Origin: an uncultured Rhizobium sp.
Lineage (GTDB): Bacteria; Pseudomonadota; Alphaproteobacteria; Rhizobiales; Rhizobiaceae
NCBI GenBank assembly: GCA_945952045.1
Contig: CAMFHE010000015.1
Coordinates: forward strand, 1 to 64,000
Length of the DNA stretch: 64,000 nucleotides
Reading direction: 5' to 3'
Part shown: positions 1 through 7,523 of the stretch, piece after piece
Position numbering within the stretch: position 1 is the stretch's first letter
Layout of the letters: every line of letters starts with the position of its first letter
The notes under the pieces: generated by a model
What the model saw: only the letters and a program-made list of their open reading frames with translations
Databases searched by the model: none
Told to the model about the DNA's origin: nothing
Position numbers and translations under genes: made by a program

Positions 1-1526
1 TCGCCTATCTGCTCGAACATCTCGGCCTTTCCGGCGAGGAAGACCCGAAGAACCTATCCGGCGGCGAGGCGCGCCGCGCGGCGCTTGCCCGCGTTCTGGC
101 GCCGGAGCCGGATATCCTGCTGCTCGACGAGCCGACCAACCATCTCGACCTGCCGACCATCGAATGGCTGGAAGGCGAATTGCAGAAGACCCGCAGCAGC
201 CTCGTGCTGATTTCGCACGACCGCCGTTTTCTCGAAAAGGTCTCGACCGCTACCGTCTGGCTCGATCGCGGCCAGTCGCGCCGCCTCGACCGGGGTTTTG
301 CGCATTTCGAAGCCTGGCGCGATCAGGTGCTGGAAGCCGAGGAACTGGAACAGCACAAGCTCGGCAAGGCGATCGAGCGCGAGGAGCATTGGCTGCGCTA
401 CGGCGTCACCGCGCGCCGCAAGCGCAATATGCGCCGCCTTGGCGAATTGCAGCAGATGCGCGCCGATTATCGCGGCCATAAGGGGCCGCAGGGCACGGTG
501 CAGGCCAGCGCCGCCGACGCGCGCGAATCGGGCAAGCTGGTGATCGAGGCGGAAAAGATCACCAAGACCTATGGCGAACGCAGCATCGTCTCGCCGTTTT
601 CGATCCGCGTGCATCGCGGCGATTGCATCGGTCTCGTCGGCCCCAACGGCGCCGGCAAGACGACGCTTCTGAAAATGCTGACCGGCCAGCTCGAACCCGA
701 CTCAGGCACCATCCGCCTCGGCACCAATCTCGATATCGCCACGCTCGACCAGAAGCGCGAGGATCTGAACCTCAACGACACGCTCGCCCATTACCTGACC
801 GACGGTCGCGGCGAAAACCTGCTGGTCAATGGCGAGCAGCGCCATGTCACCGGCTATATGAAGGATTTCCTGTTCCAGCCGGAACAGGCGCGCACGCCGA
901 TTTCCAGCCTCTCCGGCGGCGAGCGTGCAAGGCTGATGCTGGCGCGCATCCTGGCGCGGCCGTCAAACCTGCTGATCCTCGACGAGCCGACCAACGACCT
1001 CGACATCGAGACGCTCGACCTGCTGCAGGAACTGGTCTCCGGTTATACCGGCACCGTCATCCTCGTCAGCCACGACCGCGATTTCCTCGACCGCACCGTG
1101 ACCTCGACCATCGCCCCCGCCGACCCGGAAAGCCCGGATGGCCGCTGGATCGAATATGCCGGTGGCTATTCCGACATGATGGCGCAGCGCAAGGGTGCTG
1201 CGGAAGAGAGGCGCAGGGCGGAAAAAGCCGAGAAGGCAAAATCCGCCGAAAACGCTCCGGCCGCCTCAGGCGATGCCGCGAAATCCAAGGGCAAGCTTTC
1301 CTACAAGCAGAAATTCGCGCTGGAAAACCTGCCGAAGGAGATGGCGAAGACCGAAGCCGAAATCGCCAGGCGCGAGGAACGCATGGCCGATCCGACCCTG
1401 TTCGCCAAGGACCCGGCCGCTTTCAACAAGCTCGCCGCCGAGATGGAAAAGCTGCGCGCCGACCTGACGCGCATGGAAGAGGAATGGCTGGAACTGGAAA
1501 TGCTGCGCGAGGAGCTGGAGGGATAA
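1..1526 (+). CDS. uup: ABC-F family ATPase, Uup-like (5' truncated by window edge)
   Basis: The reading frame is open from the first bases and ends at TAA 1524-1526, so about 507 residues of the C-terminal part are visible. It carries the end of a first ATPase domain (signature LSGGEARR near visible residue 20, Walker B LLLDEPTNHLD near 40) and a complete second one (Walker A GPNGAGKTT near 215, signature LSGGERARL near 305, Walker B LILDEPTNDLD near 325). There are no membrane segments, which fits the soluble ABC-F class acting on ribosomes or DNA. The last 85 residues are charged and predicted coiled coil, the C-terminal arm typical of Uup. The call to Uup rather than another ABC-F member rests on this C-terminal coiled coil and is inference. 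Confidence 0.88.
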   Translation, partial: AYLLEHLGLSGEEDPKNLSGGEARRAALARVLAPEPDILLLDEPTNHLDLPTIEWLEGELQKTRSSLVLISHDRRFLEKVSTATVWLDRGQSRRLDRGFAHFEAWRDQVLEAEELEQHKLGKAIEREEHWLRYGVTARRKRNMRRLGELQQMRADYRGHKGPQGTVQASAADARESGKLVIEAEKITKTYGERSIVSPFSIRVHRGDCIGLVGPNGAGKTTLLKMLTGQLEPDSGTIRLGTNLDIATLDQKREDLNLNDTLAHYLTDGRGENLLVNGEQRHVTGYMKDFLFQPEQARTPISSLSGGERARLMLARILARPSNLLILDEPTNDLDIETLDLLQELVSGYTGTVILVSHDRDFLDRTVTSTIAPADPESPDGRWIEYAGGYSDMMAQRKGAAEERRRAEKAEKAKSAENAPAASGDAAKSKGKLSYKQKFALENLPKEMAKTEAEIARREERMADPTLFAKDPAAFNKLAAEMEKLRADLTRMEEEWLELEMLREELEG

Positions 1527-2202
1527 GGTTCGGCGACGAACCTCATCTTCCAAAGAACCCGCCGGATGTTCCACGTGTCGGCGATCGGCGCATCGCTGGG
1601 CAGGCCGTCGCATCGGGTGCCGTATTTTCGAGAAATCCGCGGCACGTTATTCGCTCAGAAGGTGATTGAGGCGGAGATAGCGGAGAGGAACCGGCACCTG
1701 AAGAGCGGAGGATTCAACGTCGTGCGTTGTAAGCCATCAAAATGCACACTAATTTGTGGGCTGCGTGAGGGCGAAAGCTGAAGGCAATGCACTTTACCTC
1801 GTTTTGACCCGTCAGGTGCTAGGCGCTAGGTGCTGCGCATCACCATTCAAGGCAAGCGACCTGATCAACGGCAGCAAGGGCAGCAAGGGCAGCAAGAATT
1901 CCTGGAAATGCTCTCATGGAGAAATCAAGCCCAGGACCGAGGTTGTCGGTATCTTTCCAAACAACGATGCAATCATACGTCTGGTCGGTGCGTTGCTGCT
2001 CAAGCAAAATAATGAATGCCCGTTCAGCAATCCGGATATACGACACTTGAGACTATCGCCACCATGAGCGATGATCCGCTAATCAGCCTGCCGTTCCCAA
2101 GCTGAGCCGGCACAATCCGGAAGACAGGGCAATCGCCGAAACTACGCTATGCCTCGGGACACCATCGTTAAACTCGGCATGGTTCCTATATCCTCATTCA
2201 CC
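1527..2202. other. 676-bp gap without a recognisable gene; left edge of accessory patch
   Basis: No frame here has a convincing start, codon pattern or motif. Composition changes within it: to about 1740 it looks like the GC-rich chromosome, and beyond that it becomes richer in A and T. It holds a triple direct repeat of GGCAGCAAG (1870-1896) and a 9-bp copy of the end of the nearby tRNA-Ser gene at 1680-1688. It is read as the left boundary of the low-GC insertion that ends at the tRNA. Confidence 0.5.
1870..1896. repeat. Three perfect tandem copies of GGCAGCAAG
   Basis: The 9-mer GGCAGCAAG occurs three times head to tail with no mismatches in a non-coding stretch. It is a simple short tandem repeat. 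Nothing suggests a CRISPR or binding-site array. Confidence 0.8.
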
Positions 2203-2835
2203 CTAAGGATGATCGGTGATACTAGGCGCCACAAATTTATTGTAAATCTCATAGGCGAGTTCTAACGCGGTCTTATCAGTCGTCTGTAGAGTCAGTTGCG
2301 ACGAATCTGGCACATCGAAACGAGAACTAATTCCTGTAAAGCTATCGATCTCGCCGCGTATTGCCTTTGCGTAGAGGCCTTTTTGATCACGCTCAATGCA
2401 CACAGCCAAGGGCGTATCGACAAAGATCTCGGCGAAACCGGTTCCGATTATCGCGCGGGCCAACGATCTGTGACAGTGGAATGGGGAAATCAGGCAGACA
2501 ATCGCCAAAATACCCTGGCTCCCGAGCGACTTCGCAACCTCTGCGACACGCCTGACATTTTCGGTCCGGTCGCTATCGGAGAAACTGAGGTCCTTGTTCA
2601 AGCCTTGTCGAAGCTCGTCACCGTCGAGGATACAGCATGCAGTACCCGCTCGCCGGACGATCTTCGCAAGTATCTTCGCGATTGTTGTTTTTCCGGATCC
2701 GGATAGTCCGGTCATCCACAGTACAGGCGCCGCTTCAACGATCGCCTCTGATCCAGACTGCGCAAATTTAGGCGAGGCGACCTCAAACGGTCGCACGTTC
2801 ACCATCCCTTCAAAGCGAAATCCTGCTGACTCCAT
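2203..2835 (-). CDS. cysC: Adenylylsulfate (APS) kinase, CysC family
   Basis: The predicted 210-residue protein phosphorylates adenosine 5'-phosphosulfate to PAPS, the sulfate donor for sulfotransferases. The P-loop GLSGSGKTT is at residues 43-51. The family DGD motif follows (DGDELRQGL, 71-79), then FSDSDRTENVRR (85-96) and the C-terminal block ERDQKGLYAKAIRGEI (148-163) with FTGI. A usually basic Arg in the SPYR-type motif reads SPFHCHR here, a small deviation. The first 35 residues are longer than the bare domain, and a start at Met11 is possible. There is no cysD/cysN ATP sulfurylase beside it, so it depends on APS made elsewhere. The next gene downstream on its left is absent; a sulfotransferase-like gene lies just upstream in the same direction. 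GC content is below the chromosomal average, consistent with transfer. Confidence 0.88.
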   Translation of the reverse strand: MESAGFRFEGMVNVRPFEVASPKFAQSGSEAIVEAAPVLWMTGLSGSGKTTIAKILAKIVRRAGTACCILDGDELRQGLNKDLSFSDSDRTENVRRVAEVAKSLGSQGILAIVCLISPFHCHRSLARAIIGTGFAEIFVDTPLAVCIERDQKGLYAKAIRGEIDSFTGISSRFDVPDSSQLTLQTTDKTALELAYEIYNKFVAPSITDHP

Positions 2836-2903
2836 TCGCGATCACCATGGCTGACTCTGTGCATCCCGACCAAATCCTTGACGCGGTGCGAGCGTCAGCG
2901 ACA

Positions 2904-3551
2904 TCAACGAACAAACTCCTCGGCGGATCTTCGCAATCGAGAGTTCGGATGAAGGTCCACGTAATTTAAAAGAGTATTCCGAAGCGTACGCTGTTCACGA
3001 AACTTGGCGTAGGGCACACTCAGATAATCAAGCTCTAATTCCTGCAGCCCGGAGTAGATCGTATTGTAGATCTCCTTGGCTCCATTTGCGCCGTAGCTTG
3101 GTGGCCAGTAACGGCGGCACCTAGTCTTTTCGATCTCTTCGAATGGCCTGTGCACCACGACGAAACGAACTTTCGGAAGTCGCGCCAGTTCCTCGAGCAC
3201 AAAAGCCTGCAAAGGATGTTTAAGCACGATGTGAGTGGCGCCGCAGTTTCCAGCAGCGTGCTTCTGCTCGACCATCCACGAGATCAGGAATGCCTTAAAT
3301 TCGAACGGCTGACCCGTCGTCTGCAGGGTGGATTCATCAACCAGACGAGTTAATGCGTCCCTGTAATAAAGAGGTTCGTACGCATCAGGAGTCTTACTGT
3401 CGTTGGTAATGAGGTGAGGAAAACATGAATATGCTCCACATTTAGCAAGAAATCCCGCAACGGCAGTTGATCCTGAACTCCAGGATGAAAGTATTACTAT
3501 GGTTTGTATTTCTTCCGCCTTCACGCCCGCCTCCGCACAGTAATATTGCAT
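2904..3551 (-). CDS. Sulfotransferase-like protein
   Basis: This 215-residue protein has an N-terminal segment, residues 17-40, with the pattern SSWSSGSTAVAGFLAKCGA. It resembles the 5'-phosphosulfate-binding loop of PAPS-dependent sulfotransferases. A later VVVHRPFEEIEKTR segment resembles the 3'-phosphate-binding strand and helix. The substrate cannot be read from sequence. It lies 68 bp upstream of the APS kinase gene and points the same way, so donor synthesis and transfer may be co-expressed; this is inference. No clear ribosome-binding site precedes the ATG at 3551. Base composition is unlike the neighbouring core genes. It is shorter than many bacterial sulfotransferases (about 250-300 residues) and could be a compact or partly degraded member. 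Confidence 0.62.
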   Translation of the reverse strand: MQYYCAEAGVKAEEIQTIVILSSWSSGSTAVAGFLAKCGAYSCFPHLITNDSKTPDAYEPLYYRDALTRLVDESTLQTTGQPFEFKAFLISWMVEQKHAAGNCGATHIVLKHPLQAFVLEELARLPKVRFVVVHRPFEEIEKTRCRRYWPPSYGANGAKEIYNTIYSGLQELELDYLSVPYAKFREQRTLRNTLLNYVDLHPNSRLRRSAEEFVR

Positions 3552-4020
3552 GAGGCACAGGATCGCAAATATTAGAATGTTTATACTGGCAACGAATCGA
3601 TTTCGAAGGAACAGTCATGGCATTCTCAAAATGCGCGAAGCGAGCCGCCCCTCCAACAACAAATCACCTCATCAACTCTGTGCAAGGATAGGAATGGCTG
3701 CAAAAATGGCCGTATTGCGTCAATGTATTTCATTGTTTAAATTGAATACATATGTTCCAGTTCATTTTTATCAAACGGCAACGCAAGATTATATTGATAA
3801 GAGAAAATCTAAATAATTAGGCAAGAGCCTCGAATGATGAATAAAGTTCTGAAAAAAAAATTTATAAATATTTCATTATCAGAAAATCTCAATGTTCCGA
3901 TAAATCTCAGAGAAATTAAAACAAAGTTGACAAGCATCAAAAATAAACAAATTGAAAACTTTAAATTTAATAAACATTCAATACACCAAAATTGCAAAAT
4001 CGGACATAATCTAAATAATC
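3552..4020. other. Very AT-rich non-coding stretch
   Basis: Between the sulfotransferase start and the helicase remnant the composition becomes strikingly AT-rich, most of all from about 3750 to 4020, in a genome that is otherwise GC-rich. Short open frames exist on both strands (for example 3834-4028). Their translations are lysine-, asparagine- and isoleucine-rich with no motif, as expected of AT-rich spacer. Such DNA is typical of horizontally acquired patches and of H-NS/MucR-type silencing targets; neither was demonstrated here. Confidence 0.6.
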
Positions 4021-4678
4021 ATGGATAAAAAATCGCAGGGAAAAACGGCAGGTGATCGCAAAAAAATTCATTCAGGATGCATTTTTGAATATACCGACCT
4101 GTTGACCGGCCGCATTCCCGAAAGCGATTTCGAGAAAATTGTGGTGCTCTCCGAGGAGTTCAAGCGGCTGCCGTACCAGATCGAGGAAGCCTCCTGCCTG
4201 CCGGTCGAGGGCATCCGGGCGAAGCTGGAGCGCATGAACGATATCGCGGAGCAGTCGGGCGAGCCGACCGGCGTGCTTGTCGTGGATTATCTCCGCGTCG
4301 TCGCGCTACCAAGGCAATCGCGTTGCGGAGGTCGCCGAAATCTCCGCTGGCCTTACGCGCGATCGCTCGCAATTACAATCTGGCGCTGGTAGCACTGTCA
4401 CAGTTGAGCCGAGGTGTTGAGAGCCGGCCGCTCAAGGACCGCCGCCCGACGCTTTCCGATCTTCGCGAGTCCGGTGTCATCGAACAGGATGCGGATCTGG
4501 TCTGCTTCCTCTTCCATGAGCCTATTACCTCGCCAAGGAGAAGGGCAGCAGTGCTGACGAAGCGGCCGACCTGATGGAGCGTTTCGAGGCATCGGCAACT
4601 GGCCTTCTTCGCGTCGTCAACGAACACGCGATGGCATCGGCAACCATTCTTTCTATGCCCGAGATAGACCATGCGTAG
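4021..4678 (+). pseudogene. Replicative DNA helicase (DnaB) remnant, truncated and frameshifted
   Basis: Pieces of the RecA-like C-terminal domain of DnaB can be read in order but in changing frames. [16 protein letters not shown] and [11 protein letters not shown] (Walker B region) lie in one frame up to about 4300. [17 protein letters not shown] follows in a second frame from 4304. [16 protein letters not shown] and [19 protein letters not shown], the conserved DnaB sensor blocks, are in a third frame from about 4353. [10 protein letters not shown] then follows in the second frame again from 4523, ending at TAG 4676-4678. The N-terminal primase-interacting domain and Walker A are missing. 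At least three frame changes rule out a functional protein. It is probably a relic of a phage or of a duplicated chromosomal dnaB. Confidence 0.8.
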
Positions 4679-5127
4679 CCCGGCAATCATGCAAGCCGGC
4701 CGTGCCTGGTTGGAGCAATGGATAGACCGGCCCGTTGATTTTCTCGATGAAATCGACGGCGACCCCGACGAAGAACGTACTTAACCGACGCCAAAACCGA
4801 TCGGGAATGGGATGACGCCGAACTGGATAGGCCCGGCCGAATATGGGGATGGCAAGGCCGATAACCGCCAGCGTCCACAATTTGGTGAATGCGTAGGGCC
4901 CTCGAAGTAGCCTCGGAGGCTCTTTCTCGTTCGGCGCCCTAGGTCTCGGCCGTTTGATTTTAATCAAAGGAAATCAGAACGACGACGCTTCAAAACAAGG
5001 CAGCATCAACGCGGCAAAAGCGCAACACTAGTCCATTACCGTTCGCGGCTATCCGAGGGACAAAGTGGGGAAGCGCTTCTTTATCTCTCAAAATTCACAT
5101 TATTTTCAATGCGATAGAGAAATTTTA
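4679..5127. other. Gap between helicase remnant and tRNA-Ser; no supported gene
   Basis: No frame shows a recognisable domain. A minus-strand open frame (4653-4967) overlaps the pseudogene tail, has no ribosome-binding site and resembles no family I recognise. The stretch probably consists of further decayed element DNA ending at the tRNA 3' end. Confidence 0.5.
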
Positions 5128-5217
5128 TGGCGGAGAGGGAGGGATTCGAACCCCCGATACCCTTGCGAGTATGCCGCATTTCGAGTGCGGTGCTTTCAAC
5201 CACTCAGCCACCTCTCC
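5128..5217 (-). tRNA. tRNA-Ser (anticodon CGA)
   Basis: Read on the minus strand, a 7-bp acceptor stem GGAGAGG/CCTCTCC, the D-loop TGAGTGGTTGAAAG, an anticodon loop containing CTCGAAA (anticodon CGA), a long class II variable arm and the T-loop GGTTCGAATCC form a complete serine tRNA. The discriminator base and a genomically encoded CCA end at 5128. The 3' end faces the low-GC accessory patch on the left, a typical arrangement for a tRNA used as an integration site. Confidence 0.97.
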
Positions 5218-5314
5218 GCGGGAGCCGAAGCACCGCAGCTTGGCGGTGCGGGGGCTACATAACCAGTAGATGACAGGTTGGCAAGCGCAAATTATCAAGA
5301 AAATCGCCTTTTGC

Positions 5315-5343
5315 CTTGACAGTTTGGCGGCGCTCGCTTATCC
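5315..5343 (+). promoter_or_regulatory. Candidate promoter for rplU-rpmA
   Basis: CTTGAC at 5315-5320 matches the rhizobial -35 hexamer. After a 17-bp spacer comes TTATCC, a weak -10. It sits in the 312-bp interval between the tRNA and rplU that otherwise holds no gene, and would leave a leader of about 180 nt. The -10 match is poor, so this is a candidate only. Confidence 0.35.
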
Positions 5344-5529
5344 CGGCCAGCGAATAGGCGTGGTGTATTGCGCGCTTCATTTCCCCGCATCTTGCGGAGC
5401 TCACCGGCAGATCGAAGCCAGACGGCCCGAAAGGGTTTTGGATTTCCCTGCTCAATTCAGACTGGCAAAAAGACGGCCGCTTCGGATGAAAATCCAAGCA
5501 GAGCCGGAACGAACATGAAAGGATATAAA

Positions 5530-5844
5530 ATGTTCGCAGTCATCAAGACCGGCGGTAAACAGTACCGCGTGGCAGCCAACGATGTGCTGACCATCGAAAA
5601 GCTCGAAGCCGCTGCTGGCGCCTCGATCGAATTCACCGAAGTTCTCGTCGTCGGCGTTGGCGCCGATGCCAAGATCGGCGCGCCCTTCGTGGCTGGCGCC
5701 ATCGTCAAGGCTGAAGTCGTCGAGCACAATCGTGGCGACAAGGTTCTGTCGTTCAAGAAGCGTCGTCGCCAGAATTCCAAGCGCATTCGCGGCCATCGCC
5801 AGCATCACACCGTTGTCCGTATCACGGACATCGTGGCAGCCTAA
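5530..5844 (+). CDS. rplU: 50S ribosomal protein L21
   Basis: The 104-residue protein begins [14 protein letters not shown], the universal L21 N-terminus, and ends with the basic block [17 protein letters not shown] that contacts 23S rRNA. The start at 5530 is chosen because AAGGAT lies at the right distance before it and the protein then has the family length; an in-frame ATG at 5515 would add five residues. It is followed after 30 bp by rpmA, the standard bacterial L21-L27 pair. Confidence 0.97.
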   Translation: MFAVIKTGGKQYRVAANDVLTIEKLEAAAGASIEFTEVLVVGVGADAKIGAPFVAGAIVKAEVVEHNRGDKVLSFKKRRRQNSKRIRGHRQHHTVVRITDIVAA

Positions 5845-5874
5845 AGACAACGGTCAGGTACAAGGAGAACTCCC

Positions 5875-6144
5875 ATGGCACACAAAAAAGCTGGCGGTTC
5901 CTCGCGCAACGGTCGCGATTCTGAATCCAAGCGCCTCGGCGTGAAGAAGTTCGGCGGCGAAGCCGTCGTTCCGGGCAACATCATTCTGCGTCAGCGCGGC
6001 ACCAAGTGGCATCCGGGCCAGAACGTCGGTCTCGGCAAGGATCACACGATCTTCGCACTTACAGCCGGCAATGTGAATTTCCGCACGCGTGGCAATGGCC
6101 GCGTGTTCGTATCCGTGATGCCGAAAGCCGAAGCAGCAGAATAA
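5875..6144 (+). CDS. rpmA: 50S ribosomal protein L27
   Basis: This 89-residue protein starts [19 protein letters not shown] and contains [20 protein letters not shown], both hallmarks of L27, whose N-terminal tail reaches the peptidyl transferase centre. A strong AAGGAG site precedes the ATG. It is co-transcribed with rplU, and a good intrinsic terminator follows at 6207-6248. Size and sequence match the family with nothing unusual. Confidence 0.97.
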   Translation: MAHKKAGGSSRNGRDSESKRLGVKKFGGEAVVPGNIILRQRGTKWHPGQNVGLGKDHTIFALTAGNVNFRTRGNGRVFVSVMPKAEAAE

Positions 6145-6206
6145 AGCCGGTAAAAACAGCCGGCGTCTCATCGACCCGGCTGAGCTACTTGGTTCAGACC
6201 AGACTT

Positions 6207-6248
6207 GAAAAAGGGGAGATGGGGCGCCGCCCGATCTCCCCTTTTTTC
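6207..6248 (+). terminator. Rho-independent terminator after rplU-rpmA
   Basis: The arms AAAAAGGGGAGAT and ATCTCCCCTTTTTT enclose a GC-rich loop. The T-run follows directly, in the right orientation for rpmA. Confidence 0.9.
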
Positions 6249-6270
6249 TTGTCCACAGGAGGACTGAACC

Positions 6271-6900
6271 ATGCAGGATGAATTGTTGAGGCAAAGCCAG
6301 AGGGGCTTGCCAGAGGAACGGCCAAGGCCGGAGCGGTTAAGGACCGATTGCCCTGTCCTGTTGTCGGAGCGGCTCGTCTTGCGGGCGCCCCACGAGGAAG
6401 ACATCGACGCCCTTGCCCATCTCGCCAACAATCCGAATGTCGCGACAATGGTTTCGCGTATGCCGCACCCCTATACGGTGAATGACGCAGCCGACTTCGT
6501 CCGACGCGCCAAACAGGGCGGGATCGGCAAGTGCGTCTATGCGATCACGAAAGCGGAGACGGGCCATTTCCTCGGTTGCTGCGGCATCGAACCGATCGAC
6601 GATCAGACCGTCGAGATCGGTTACTGGCTGGGCGAGCCCTATTGGAACCAGGGCTATATGACGGAAGCCGCCCATGTTTTGATCGACATGGTGTTCCGCA
6701 CCCGCGATATCGAGCGTATCGACGCCCGCTGCCGGGTGATGAATATCGGTTCGCGCCGGGTTATCCAGAAGTGCGGTTTCCAGTTTCAAGGTTCGGCCAT
6801 GTTTCCGTCGTTGGCTATGGGCGGTCCGGTCGCTGTGGAATGGTTCCGCCTCGACCGCAAGACCTGGATATCCTTGAGAAGCTGGGGAGGGATGCGATGA
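6271..6900 (+). CDS. GNAT family N-acetyltransferase (RimJ-type)
   Basis: The 209-residue protein has the GNAT fold pattern: LLSERLVLRAPHEEDIDAL at residues 28-50, then IGYWLGEPYWNQGYMTEA (acetyl-CoA loop, motif A region, about 116-133) and a C-terminal NIGSRRVIQKCGF block. RimJ/RimL-like members acetylate ribosomal protein N-termini or small molecules; the substrate here is unknown. A strong AGGAGG site precedes the ATG. Its stop codon overlaps the start of a second GNAT gene (ATGA), so the two are translationally coupled and may have arisen by duplication. Confidence 0.88.
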   Translation: MQDELLRQSQRGLPEERPRPERLRTDCPVLLSERLVLRAPHEEDIDALAHLANNPNVATMVSRMPHPYTVNDAADFVRRAKQGGIGKCVYAITKAETGHFLGCCGIEPIDDQTVEIGYWLGEPYWNQGYMTEAAHVLIDMVFRTRDIERIDARCRVMNIGSRRVIQKCGFQFQGSAMFPSLAMGGPVAVEWFRLDRKTWISLRSWGGMR

Positions 6901-7484
6901 GCGCCGCACCGTACAATCAGGTCCACGACGTCAGCCGCGCAGCGGGTCCGTGCCCGGTCATCGAAACCGCAAGGCTGAAGCTGCGGCCGCATCGGCTCGA
7001 CGATGCCGAGGCGATCGCCGCATCGTTCCGCGATTTTTCCATCGCGCGGATGCTGCGACGGGTGCCGATGCCCTATTACAAGCAGGACGCGCTGGAATGG
7101 CTGCTGCCGCGGGTCGCGGCCGTTCTGCCGGACTGGACCTTTGCCGTGACGACGCCTGATGACCACCACATCGGCGTCGTCTCGCTCGAACTGCGCAAGG
7201 GCATCTGGTATCTGGGCTATTGGCTCGACAGCGGTCATTGGGGCAAGGGCTATATGACGGAGGCGGTTTCCGCCGCCGTCGGTCGGTTGGTTAGCCAGCT
7301 ACCGGATATCGCTGTGCATTCCGGCTTCTTTGCCGACAACCGCGCTTCGCTGCGGGTGCAGGAGAAGCTGGGCTTTCACCTGACCGGCTGCTCGGATGTT
7401 TATTCCACTGCCCGTCAGGCAATGGTTCTGCATATCGACACGGTTCTGGAAGCCGGTGATTTTCGGCCGGCTTCGCGACCATAA
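6897..7484 (+). CDS. GNAT family N-acetyltransferase (second of a coupled pair)
   Basis: The 195-residue protein repeats the architecture of the preceding gene: VIETARLKLRPHRLDDAEAI at its N-terminus, the acetyl-CoA-binding region LGYWLDSGHWGKGYMTEAV near residues 107-125, and NRASLRVQEKLGFHLTG towards the end. The start at 6897 overlaps the upstream stop by four bases. The two proteins are similar in layout but clearly diverged, so they may act on different substrates or form a heterodimer; both ideas are inference. Confidence 0.87.
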   Translation: MSAAPYNQVHDVSRAAGPCPVIETARLKLRPHRLDDAEAIAASFRDFSIARMLRRVPMPYYKQDALEWLLPRVAAVLPDWTFAVTTPDDHHIGVVSLELRKGIWYLGYWLDSGHWGKGYMTEAVSAAVGRLVSQLPDIAVHSGFFADNRASLRVQEKLGFHLTGCSDVYSTARQAMVLHIDTVLEAGDFRPASRP

Positions 7485-7501
7485 GTCCTTGAACATCTGG
7501 G

Positions 7502-7521
7502 ACCGCCGCTTTGGCGGCGGT
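7502..7521. terminator. Intergenic hairpin between convergent genes
   Basis: ACCGCCGC and GCGGCGGT form a perfect 8-bp stem with a 4-nt loop, between the GNAT pair and the oppositely oriented nuclease-family gene. There is no good T-run, so termination is only plausible. Confidence 0.4.
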
Positions 7522-7523
7522 TC

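Noticed and set aside
1870..1896. Triple GGCAGCAAG considered as a CRISPR-like array
   Set aside because: Units are 9 bp and directly adjacent with no spacers.
1566..2067. Short plus-strand open frames in the gap after uup
   Set aside because: No plausible codon pattern, motif or ribosome-binding site; the frames overlap each other.
3834..4028. Small Lys/Asn-rich open frame in the AT-rich stretch
   Set aside because: No ribosome-binding site and composition explained by AT-rich DNA; an equally long frame exists on the other strand.
4653..4967. Minus-strand frame of 104 codons between helicase remnant and tRNA
   Set aside because: Overlaps the pseudogene end, lacks a ribosome-binding site and resembles no known family.
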